Source: an uncultured Lachnospiraceae bacterium
GTDB taxonomy: Bacteria > Bacillota > Clostridia > Lachnospirales > Lachnospiraceae
Assembly: GCA_910586555.1 (NCBI GenBank)
Contig: CAJUJY010000027.1
Span: 1 to 48,969 of the forward strand
Length of the DNA: 48,969 nt
Direction: 5' to 3'
Below the pieces are notes generated by a model. The model made no database searches, was not told the origin of the DNA, and worked only from the letters and a program-made list of their open reading frames with translations. The position numbers and the translations under genes are program-made. How positions within the stretch are numbered: position 1 is the stretch's first letter; each line of letters begins with the position of its first letter. This document shows positions 1 to 7,858 of the stretch, in pieces.

Positions 1-63
1 TGAAAACTTTCAATATCCCGGTATGGGTATATTTGTCCATATTTTGAGTAGCAGGTGCGTGGC

Positions 64-1917
64 ATGATTTTAGATACACTTACAAAGTTTAATATGAGGC
101 GCAAACTCTGGATGACACCAGAACACCCATTATGTACAATGCCACAGGATTTTAAGGTTATGTACAGTGCCGCACTTATAATGCAGGCACAAGTTACAAA
201 GAAAACAAGGCTTCTGGATAATTATGAACTGGAACGCCTTGTAAAAGCTGGATTTAAAATGGACTCCTCTGGTTTTGCCTGGGCATTGCGGATATCTTCT
301 GATAAGGCATCAGTTATTGATTACCTGCTTGACAATCTTAAACAGGACAGGGAACGTGCTTTTTTAATAATGGACATTATAAATGTATCAATAAATGATG
401 GAAATATAGAGGAAGACAGCAGAAATTCCATAAGGCTTTTTGCAAAAACGTTTTCTGTCCCGCAAGAAAGGCTTGCCCTGTTACAAAGGTTTATTGAATA
501 TGCATACAATGAAGATATAAAAGAGTGCCAGAGATTTGCAGCATTAATAGAAGAAAGAGTGCCAGGTATTGGGATTACTGATTTAAAATACTATATAATG
601 CAGCTTACAGAAACTACAGATTTTACACAAAAGATACTTGACGAAAAGAAGAACTTCAGGCTTATTGACAGATGCAATATTTATGAGGACATTGTTTTAA
701 ACAGGGGAATGAGCCTTACAATAGATAATGCTGTTGTAAGGATATTTGGAAATATACTGCTTAATGGCGGACAGCTTATTATAAATAATTCTAAAATTGT
801 GCGTAAATCAGGAAGCCACAGGGCATGTATAAACCTGCGGGCAGCAGGCAGCAGGGTGGAACTTTCTTCTGTGGAAGCAGACTGCCGTAATTACGGAATG
901 TTTATAAGGGCAGAAGAGGGCACAGTAATTATAGAAAATTCAAATATTTACCGTACTTCAAGGGGTGCAGCAGTACGCTTCTGGGGCAAAGAACTTGTTA
1001 TAAATGGCACAGGTTTTTATGAATGTTATTCACCAGAAGATGGCGGGGCAGTTATGGCAAGAGGCGGAAAAGCCATTATAAAAGAATGTAGTTTTAATGA
1101 CTGTGAGGCAAGGCGTGGAGGTGCAGTTTATGGTGTGAATGGCACTATTGTATCAGACTGCCATTTTACAAGATGCAATGTTGCTGGTTATGGTGCTGCT
1201 GTATATTATTCAGGTGCTATGGAAGGCAATGTTACAAGGCTTTCATATTCAGACTGCCATCCGTCAGGTGCTGAAGCTGTACAGCACATTGTATCACAAA
1301 AGCCGCTGGTAATAAAAGACCAGTACCATATTGGTGTATCTACAATAATTGACTGCCCTGTTTTTGTAGGCATAAGCGGAAAGCTTGTAATAGAAAATGC
1401 AGATATTTACCTTAATTACCCTTTGCGCTGTTCAGGCAGCCTTATAATGGCAAATGCAAGAGTAGTATCAAGCCATATTGAAAGTGGCGACATGATATAC
1501 CTTGATAATGCCAAGGAATGTAAAATACACCACTGTGAACTTGACGGTATGTTAAAAACAGGCGGGATAAATTTATTAAATACACGTATAAGCATAACCA
1601 AATCACTTTTCCGTAATATGGAAGGCGGAAGGGCAGTTTATAATGCATACCAGCCTGAAATAAATGACTGTATATTTAATTTCTGCCAGAAAGGTGCAAT
1701 ATACAGCCAGGGTGGAAATATAGACAGGTGCGTGTTTGTAAACTGCCGTGCAAAAAGCGGTGCAGGCGTACAGATGTATGGAAGGAAAGGCATTATAAAG
1801 AACTGTATATTCAGAAGATGCGTATCAGAATACAGCGGCGGTGCTATTGACAGGGGGGCAGGGACAAAAGTGGAGAAGTGCACATATGAAGACTGCCGGC
1901 CAGACAATATTTCATAA
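64..1917 (+). CDS. TerB-like N-terminal domain plus right-handed beta-helix protein
   Basis: A 617-residue protein with no signal peptide or membrane segment, so probably cytoplasmic. Residues ~1-180 are helical and acidic and resemble TerB-type (tellurite resistance) domains, for example the segment MDIINVSINDGNIEEDSR. From residue ~210 to the end there are short repeated strands (IIENSNIYR, AIIKECSFNDC, GTIVSDCHFTRC, GIIKNCIFRRC) rich in Asn, Cys and Gly. These are the ladder repeats of a right-handed parallel beta-helix. The GTG at 55 is also in frame, but AGGTG at 53-57 places the ribosome site correctly for ATG 64; a TAG at 49 blocks any longer form. A terminator follows directly. No enzymatic residues can be assigned; a structural or ligand-binding role is inference. 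Confidence 0.75.
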   Translation: MILDTLTKFNMRRKLWMTPEHPLCTMPQDFKVMYSAALIMQAQVTKKTRLLDNYELERLVKAGFKMDSSGFAWALRISSDKASVIDYLLDNLKQDRERAFLIMDIINVSINDGNIEEDSRNSIRLFAKTFSVPQERLALLQRFIEYAYNEDIKECQRFAALIEERVPGIGITDLKYYIMQLTETTDFTQKILDEKKNFRLIDRCNIYEDIVLNRGMSLTIDNAVVRIFGNILLNGGQLIINNSKIVRKSGSHRACINLRAAGSRVELSSVEADCRNYGMFIRAEEGTVIIENSNIYRTSRGAAVRFWGKELVINGTGFYECYSPEDGGAVMARGGKAIIKECSFNDCEARRGGAVYGVNGTIVSDCHFTRCNVAGYGAAVYYSGAMEGNVTRLSYSDCHPSGAEAVQHIVSQKPLVIKDQYHIGVSTIIDCPVFVGISGKLVIENADIYLNYPLRCSGSLIMANARVVSSHIESGDMIYLDNAKECKIHHCELDGMLKTGGINLLNTRISITKSLFRNMEGGRAVYNAYQPEINDCIFNFCQKGAIYSQGGNIDRCVFVNCRAKSGAGVQMYGRKGIIKNCIFRRCVSEYSGGAIDRGAGTKVEKCTYEDCRPDNIS

Positions 1918-1922
1918 AAAAA

Positions 1923-1956
1923 GGACTGCCATACAATAAGGCAGTCCCGTTTTTTA
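1923..1956. terminator. Bidirectional rho-independent terminator
   Basis: An 8-bp stem (ggactgcc 1923-1930, ggcagtcc 1940-1947) has a 9-nt loop and is followed by cgtttttt on the plus strand. It is preceded by a run of A, which gives a U tract on the minus strand. It sits between two convergent genes and can serve both. Confidence 0.85.
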
Positions 1957-1975
1957 CAGGAAAATTTCTTAATGT

Positions 1976-3310
1976 TTATTCCCCTGTTTCTTCTTCTCTA
2001 TTTTCTTGTCTATTTTCATCATCATCATTTTCTTTTCTTGGAAGCAGGTGTAATTTAACTTTTTCTATGCGGGTTTTAGATGATTCAATAACTGTATAAC
2101 TAGCATATTCATCTGCTGCTGATTCCCCTGCATCTGGGAAATGGCCAAGCAGGTTAATAATATGGCCAGCTATAGAGTCATAGTCTTCAGACTGTATCTT
2201 TATTCCAAGTGCTTCATCAATATCATCAAGCTTTGCAATTCCAAGAAGGATATAGTTTTCATCATCAATTTTTGTAATTTCATCTTCTTCATTGGAGTCA
2301 TATTCATCACGGATATCACCTACTATTTCTTCAATTAAATCTTCCATAGTAAGTATTCCGGAAGTTGAACCATATTCATCAAGTACTATTGCCATAGTTA
2401 TAGAATCTTTTTTCATTTCAAAAAACAATTCGGATATCTTCTTATATTCATAAGTAAAATAGGCTTCCCTCATTACATCAGTAATGCGGAATTCTTCCTT
2501 TGGCCCATTGTAGAAGAAAACATCTTTAAGATTTACTATTCCAAGTATATTGTCGCGGCTGTCATCATATACTGGCATACGTGAATATTTTTCCTTGGAA
2601 TAACATTCTATAAGTTCATCATATGATAAATCCACACTGGCAAATTCTACATCCATTTTAGGCACCATTACATCTTTTGCAAGGGAATCACCAAAATCTA
2701 CCACATTTGTAATCATTTTTCTTTCTACTGTTTCAATTACACCTTCTTCATGGCTTAGGTCAAGTATTGTACGAAGTTCATTTTCTGTAATTGCCGGACG
2801 CTCATGGCTGTCTGTCTGGAAAAGCCCCATAAGTGCATTAGAAAGCTTGTCAAACAGAAAAGAAAGAGGGTAAAGTATATTAGCCAGCATATATACAGGT
2901 TTTGCATATATAAGGGACATCTTCTCACTATTCATTGACGCAAAAGATTTAGGTACTATCTCCCCAAATATAATTACAAGAATAGTAAGTATGCCTGTAG
3001 CAAGCCCTGTAACCAGGCTTTCCATTGTTGTAAGGCCGGCTTTTTTGGCAAGGCCTATAGCAAATGATGTAGTAAGTGAAGATGCAGAAAGGTTTACTAT
3101 ATTATTGCCTATAAGTATTGTACTTAAAAGCTTTGTAGGATTTTCAACCAGCTTAAGGACAAGGGAGGCATTTTTAGTACCTTCATCAGCCATAGACTTT
3201 ATGCGCATTTTACTAACAGTTGTAAGACATGTTTCTGCTGATGAAAAAAATGCAGAAAGCAACAGAAGGATAAATAATATTGCTATCCTCGACGCGTCAC
3301 TAGAATCCAA
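1976..3310 (-). CDS. CNNM/CorC-HlyC family membrane protein (DUF21 + CBS pair)
   Basis: A 444-residue protein. Residues ~1-190 form a DUF21/CNNM transmembrane domain with several hydrophobic segments and conserved features such as SSAETCLTTVSK and GEIVPKSFAS. Residues ~200-330 form a CBS pair (DVMVPKMDVEFASVD, SRMPVYDD, ILTMEDLIEEIVGDI). The C-terminal CorC/HlyC domain (~345-425) is followed by a charged tail. The family is linked to Mg2+ or Co2+ homeostasis; many members are annotated as hemolysins without evidence of haemolysis. The start is a TTG at 3310 preceded by GGAG at good spacing; no better ATG exists upstream. It stands alone, convergent with the beta-helix gene. Confidence 0.88.
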   Translation of the reverse strand: MDSSDASRIAILFILLLLSAFFSSAETCLTTVSKMRIKSMADEGTKNASLVLKLVENPTKLLSTILIGNNIVNLSASSLTTSFAIGLAKKAGLTTMESLVTGLATGILTILVIIFGEIVPKSFASMNSEKMSLIYAKPVYMLANILYPLSFLFDKLSNALMGLFQTDSHERPAITENELRTILDLSHEEGVIETVERKMITNVVDFGDSLAKDVMVPKMDVEFASVDLSYDELIECYSKEKYSRMPVYDDSRDNILGIVNLKDVFFYNGPKEEFRITDVMREAYFTYEYKKISELFFEMKKDSITMAIVLDEYGSTSGILTMEDLIEEIVGDIRDEYDSNEEDEITKIDDENYILLGIAKLDDIDEALGIKIQSEDYDSIAGHIINLLGHFPDAGESAADEYASYTVIESSKTRIEKVKLHLLPRKENDDDENRQENREEETGE

Positions 3311-3662
3311 ATAATCACTCCATTCAAATAAATCTATTGTTTATGTACAACAATAAATATTTTAACGGTGAAATATAAAATTGTCAAGCCTGCTAAGGGC
3401 ATGGCAGGGGAAATTTAAGATATATTTTATTACTATGGGCAGAATATGCATATTTACAGCAAAATTAATTAATATGGCAAAACATACCCTAAAAAGTGCA
3501 TATTGTACCAGACGTATAAACTTTTAATTTAGTTTATGTTATAATTACAAAACAGATACCATAACCAGATTTTATACTAATCCACCGTGCCACGTTTCTG
3601 TGGCATAAATAAAGGCTTTGGATATATTTATTATCTAAAAGGCAGGGCAAGGAGGAAGAATA
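3311..3662. other. Intergenic region between divergent genes
   Basis: A 352-bp AT-rich region with no convincing ORF. It holds the plus-strand promoter listed separately. A 6-bp hairpin (tgccac 3588-3593, gtggca 3600-3605) would lie in the leader of the kinase transcript. No AgrD-like peptide gene was seen here. Confidence 0.5.
3537..3545 (+). promoter_or_regulatory. Extended -10 promoter for the kinase/regulator operon
   Basis: TG-T-TATAAT is a perfect extended -10, with only a poor -35 upstream. It lies about 118 bp before the kinase start, giving a leader of roughly 110 nt. Confidence 0.5.
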
Positions 3663-4979
3663 ATGTTAGGAGGTTCTTTATTTATAGCATCTGCCAGGTT
3701 TATATTAAGTATTACTGGTGTAAGCCTGTTTTATTTGCTAATAAGCAGACAGCGTTTTGATACAAAAAAGACAGTATTATCTTATATATGCTTTTGTATT
3801 GTTTTATCCCTGGCATTGTGTGCCTGGTATATTGCAGACTGGAAAAGTTTTGTAAAAATGGGAGTATTAACAGCATATATACTTTTTTCAATATTTTCCA
3901 TATTAATGAGTAATGATACAATTTTTTTGTGTATATATAAACTTGCACTTGTATTTTACCTGCTGGCAGTATTTTTAATTAGCGGCATAGAAGTTTCAAT
4001 TATTTTTTTTAATAGAAATGTGTGGGCAGATATAATTATACGTATTATACTAGTGGCAGTTATGACATATTTTATTAATAAATACTTGAAAGAACCCATT
4101 AAGGAGTTTAGTATTTATGTAGAAGAGGAACTTGACTGGTTTAGTGCTACAATTATGATAATAAGCCTGGTTTTTGGCATAGGCTATATTCTAAATCCAA
4201 TAAGTACAGAGCATACACCGTTCCGTATTTACCAGATTATTATGAATTTTTTTCTTACAGGTGTATTGCAATTACTTATATACAGGCTTTACCTGCATAT
4301 CGGCAAAGAACAGGAATACCAGAAAGAGAACCAGCTTATGCAGATGAACCACAGGCTTTTAGAACGCCAGCTAGAACTTTTGGAAGAATCAGTTGCATCA
4401 GGCAGGAGGATATGCCATGATATAAGGCACCACAATACTGTTATTGCTGAATTTGTGCACAGGAAACAGTATGAAGAACTGCTTAAATATTTAGAAGAAT
4501 ATGGACAAATAACAGATATGGGAATGCAAAAAAGGATATGTGCTAATACAGCAGTCAACAATATTCTTTCTGCATACACAAGAAAGGCAGAAAAGGAAAA
4601 TATAAAAGTTACGATAGAGGCAGAACTTGAAAGGGATTTTCCAGTTCCAAATATTGATCTTGTAACAATATTGTCAAATGCCTATGAAAATGCAATATAT
4701 GGATGTATGGAGGTTTTAAAATATAAAAACCAGGAATGTTTTATTAATATTTTTATCAAAAAGAAAAATAATAAACTTGTTATCTGCTGTAGTAATACAT
4801 GCCTGATAGAAACAGAGATTATGCATGGCCAGCCAAAGCCTGAATTTACAGGTGGGATAGGTGTGTCAAGCATTGTAAAGACAGCAGAAAAATATGGAGG
4901 TGAGTATGATTTTAAAAATGACAATGGTATTTTTATATTCCGTCTTATTATGAACATGCCACATAAAATACAGACATAA
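3663..4979 (+). CDS. GHKL-family sensor histidine kinase (AgrC-like)
   Basis: A 438-residue kinase. The N-terminal ~215 residues contain about six hydrophobic segments. The cytoplasmic part starts with a coiled helix (QLMQMNHRLLERQLELLEES) and the H-box RRICHDIRHHN; His252 is the likely phosphoacceptor. The ATPase part has an N-box (LSNAYENAIYGC) and a G-rich motif (GGIGVSSIVKTAEKYGG). This is the HPK10/AgrC architecture used for peptide pheromones. AGGAGG lies just before ATG 3663. The LytTR regulator begins 27 nt after its stop. No agrB or agrD gene is in the window, so the ligand is unknown. Confidence 0.88.
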   Translation: MLGGSLFIASARFILSITGVSLFYLLISRQRFDTKKTVLSYICFCIVLSLALCAWYIADWKSFVKMGVLTAYILFSIFSILMSNDTIFLCIYKLALVFYLLAVFLISGIEVSIIFFNRNVWADIIIRIILVAVMTYFINKYLKEPIKEFSIYVEEELDWFSATIMIISLVFGIGYILNPISTEHTPFRIYQIIMNFFLTGVLQLLIYRLYLHIGKEQEYQKENQLMQMNHRLLERQLELLEESVASGRRICHDIRHHNTVIAEFVHRKQYEELLKYLEEYGQITDMGMQKRICANTAVNNILSAYTRKAEKENIKVTIEAELERDFPVPNIDLVTILSNAYENAIYGCMEVLKYKNQECFINIFIKKKNNKLVICCSNTCLIETEIMHGQPKPEFTGGIGVSSIVKTAEKYGGEYDFKNDNGIFIFRLIMNMPHKIQT

Positions 4980-5006
4980 TTATATACAAGCAAAGGAGTA
5001 AATGCT

Positions 5007-5747
5007 ATGTATCTTATAGCGCTTTGTGATGACGAAAAAGAAGAAATACAAAAAACAGAAAATATGCTTGCTATTTACCAGGAAAAACATATGTGGCTGG
5101 ATTTTATAATAGAATGTTTTGAAAATGCAGATAAACTTCTTTATAAGGTAAAGAAAGAAAACTATAAACCAGACTTAATATTAATGGATATTTATATGCC
5201 TGGCAAACCTGGTATGGAAGCAGCATATGAATTACGCAGCATAGGAAATGAAAGCCGTATTATTTTCCTTACTGCTTCTAAAGAACATGCACTTGATGCT
5301 TTTGGCGTGGGTGCTGTACAGTATCTTGTAAAGCCAGTACAAAATGAATCTTTATTCAATGTGCTTGATATGCTTTTAAAAGATATAACAGCAGAAAGGA
5401 GGAGATATATTCTATTAAGGACAGATGGAAGGATACAGCGTATTTTAGTAAATAATATTTTGTATTGTGAAGCACAGAAAAAAACACAGCATATGTACCT
5501 TTTAGATGGTACAAAGCTGCTGCTGCATATGACCATGGCTGAAATTTATGGCATGCTATCCTGTTACCAGGAATTTGTAAGGGTTGGGGCTGCTTATATT
5601 ATTAACTTGGAGTATATTGACAGTCTTAATGCACAAAATATAAACCTTAATACAGGAAAGAAAATTTATCTGCCAAGAGGTGCTTATAAAATTTTAAAAG
5701 AACAGTATTTCAGGTATTACTGCGGGGGGGTAACAGGATATAGCTAA
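5007..5747 (+). CDS. LytTR-family response regulator (AgrA-like)
   Basis: A 246-residue regulator. The receiver domain (~1-125) has the acidic pair D8/D9, phosphoacceptor D61 in LILMDIYMPGKPG, and the conserved Lys in VKPVQ. The C-terminal LytTR DNA-binding domain (~140-240) includes ILYCEAQKKTQHMYLLDG and FVRVGAAYIINLEYIDSL, both typical of the fold. It lies 27 nt after its partner kinase with AGGAG before ATG 5007, so the two are co-transcribed. Target promoters cannot be inferred from the window. Confidence 0.9.
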   Translation: MYLIALCDDEKEEIQKTENMLAIYQEKHMWLDFIIECFENADKLLYKVKKENYKPDLILMDIYMPGKPGMEAAYELRSIGNESRIIFLTASKEHALDAFGVGAVQYLVKPVQNESLFNVLDMLLKDITAERRRYILLRTDGRIQRILVNNILYCEAQKKTQHMYLLDGTKLLLHMTMAEIYGMLSCYQEFVRVGAAYIINLEYIDSLNAQNINLNTGKKIYLPRGAYKILKEQYFRYYCGGVTGYS

Positions 5748-5797
5748 AATCTTTAAAGAAATTTACAAAAGGGCATTAATGAAAGGAGCAACAGCCA

Positions 5798-6100
5798 GTG
5801 AATAAACAGAAAAATAACCATATAGGGAGTTCATGGGAGAGTATACAAGAAACAATATATATTCCACAAGAAACGGAGGACAGCCAGTTAAGTGTATTCC
5901 TAATTAATGACATTATTGATGCAAGGAAACGTGAAGGCATTACCCAGAGGCAGCTAGAAAGCATGAGCGGGGTAAGGCAGCCTATAATTTCAAGAATGGA
6001 AAGAGGAAATACAGATCCAAAACTTTCTACTGTATTAAAAATACTTGGTTCATTTGGCAAAACCTTACAGATAGTGCCAATGCAGGAAATGGAAAAGTAA
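5798..6100 (+). CDS. Small XRE-family HTH regulator, antitoxin-like
   Basis: A 100-residue protein with a helix-turn-helix at ~35-90 (RKREGITQRQLESMSGVRQ then PIISRMERGNTDPKLSTVL). It ends in GKTLQIVPMQ, a C-terminus common in HigA/HipB-type regulators. The start is GTG 5798 with GAAAGGAG 10 nt upstream. It begins 50 nt after the response regulator and has no separate promoter that I can see, so it may be the third gene of that operon. No toxin (RelE, HigB or HipA) adjoins it, so an antitoxin role is only a family resemblance. Confidence 0.8.
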   Translation: MNKQKNNHIGSSWESIQETIYIPQETEDSQLSVFLINDIIDARKREGITQRQLESMSGVRQPIISRMERGNTDPKLSTVLKILGSFGKTLQIVPMQEMEK

Positions 6101-6160
6101 AAAACAAGAAAACTAACATATATTTGTATCTAAGTTTATAATGCCAGAAAGGCCAGGAAC

Positions 6161-6201
6161 TGCCAGTGCACTATTTGCACTGGCAAAAATTTGTTATTTT
6201 T
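6161..6201 (+). terminator. Strong rho-independent terminator
   Basis: A perfect 10-bp stem (tgccagtgca 6161-6170, tgcactggca 6176-6185) with a 5-nt loop, followed by a T-rich tract ending in seven Ts. It closes the kinase/regulator/XRE unit. Confidence 0.9.
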
Positions 6202-6315
6202 TTATCATTGGGCTGTTTTCCTTTCTGGGATATTATAACATAGTTAAATAAAAGTACAAAGCACTTTTTGGCAATGCCTTATATCCAGTTTGTTCTTGTG
6301 GAATGAAAAAAAGAG

Positions 6316-6344
6316 TTGCCTGTATTTTGATATTTTGCTATAAT
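6316..6344 (+). promoter_or_regulatory. Sigma-A type promoter for the membrane glycosyltransferase pair
   Basis: TTGCCT at 6316-6321, 17-bp spacer, TATAAT at 6339-6344, about 45 bp upstream of the first ATG. Confidence 0.7.
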
Positions 6345-6389
6345 TATTTGGAATTAATGGCAGTTTCTAAATAACAGGAGGATCTGTTT

Positions 6390-7858
6390 ATGGATATAAA
6401 AAAATTGTTATATAAGGCATTTTTATTGCTTTTTCTATGTGCTTTTTTTATTGTATGGGGAAAAGTTCTTTTTAGAAGTTCTGCACATAACTATAATACA
6501 ACAAGTTTGTTTTTATATATGTCTGCTAGTATGGTAATATTGTTTCTTTTTTATTTGTTTATTTCCAGATATAACAGTATTATAAAACGTCATTACAAAG
6601 TTATACTAGCTGTTTTTCTTATAGTATATGGCATTATTTTAATTATTAATGGGTTTTTATTACGTTTTACACCATCTTTTGATATGGATGCAATATATGG
6701 TGGTGCTATACAATGGCTTAAGCAGGGTTCATTTCCAGATTATTATGAATATTATGGATATTTTCCTAATAACCTTGGTGCAATGCTGGTTTTACATACG
6801 GTTTTTTATATTGCATCTGTTTTTGGTATTACAGATTTTTTCGGTGCCGGCATTGTATTTAATTCATTAATTATTACAATGTCAGCAATGGCAGTATCAC
6901 TTACATGCAAAAAATTAAGGGGTGAATCTGCCGGGGTAATGGCACTTATATTTTTTGCATTATGTATACCATTTTTATTTATGGGTGCAGCCTTTTATAC
7001 AGATTCGCTGTCACTTCTTTTTCCGGTACTGTTCTATTATTTATACCTTCACTTTAAAGGACAAAAAACCTGGAAAAAAAGCTGTTATTTGCGGCACTTA
7101 TGGCAATAGTTCTTACAGCAGGGATGTTAATTAAATTTACAGTCCTTATAATATTAGTTGCTGTAATTATTGATGCGCTGCTTTCCATTAATTGGAAAGA
7201 AGTATGTTTAATAGCGGGATTTTCTATTATTGTGGCATTTGTTTCATTTAATGCTATGGATGCTTATATGTATAACAAGCACCTGGACAAGCAGGCATGT
7301 GAAGAACTAAACACACCATACCTGCACTGGGTAATGATGGGGTTACAGAATTATGGATATTACAGTCCAGATGATTATGAATATACAAGATCATTTCCAG
7401 CAGATAAAAGAAACCAGGCATGTTTTTCAAAAATTAAAGAACGTATAAGTGAAATGGGATTTAAAGGGGTTACAGAATTATTTATTAACAAGGCAGATGT
7501 ATGTTTTGGTGATGGTACATTTGCACTTTCTGATTTTCTTGATGATACCCCAGATAAAGAAAGATGGGTACATAAATATATTTTATATGCAGGCGGGAAA
7601 TATTCCAGTTACCAGCATTTTGTTGCTGGAATTTTACTTGGTATATATTTATTTATGTTAATTGGAGCTGTAATGTGCTTAAAAGGAAAAGAAACAGGAA
7701 GAAATATTATACTTGCCCCAAGAATGGCAGGTCTTGGTATTCTGGCATTTCTGCTTCTATGGGAAACAAGCGGAAGGTATTTTACAAATTTTGTCCCGCT
7801 TCTTTTAGTTTGTGCTGTTCTTGCATTTAAATGGAAAGGAAAAAGTTCTAATGTTTGA
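6390..7858 (+). pseudogene. Polytopic membrane glycosyltransferase-like protein, frameshifted
   Basis: Two overlapping reading frames (6390-7109, 239 aa; second frame to 7858) together encode one GT-39/PMT-like membrane protein of about 489 residues. The first part has several membrane segments and a luminal-type loop with FDMDAIYGGAIQWL and PNNLGAMLVLH. After the A7 run at 7074-7080 the first frame ends in a non-hydrophobic tail (SCYLRHLWQ). In the -1 frame the protein continues as KKLLFAALMAIVLTAGML, a proper membrane helix. There is no ribosome site before the ATG at 7100, so the second part is not an independent gene. Causes could be a real indel, phase variation, slippage on the A run, or a sequencing error. 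AGGAGG precedes ATG 6390. The next gene overlaps by 8 nt. The sugar donor is unknown. Confidence 0.75.

Noticed and set aside
3311..3662. AgrD-like peptide gene upstream of the kinase
   Set aside because: No short ORF with an amphipathic leader, Cys-containing core and acidic tail was found.
5798..6100. Toxin-antitoxin pair
   Set aside because: The XRE protein has an antitoxin-like C-terminus, but no toxin gene lies on either side.
7100..7858. Second half of the glycosyltransferase as an independent gene
   Set aside because: No ribosome site before ATG 7100, and the frame upstream of it encodes a good membrane helix that continues the preceding gene.
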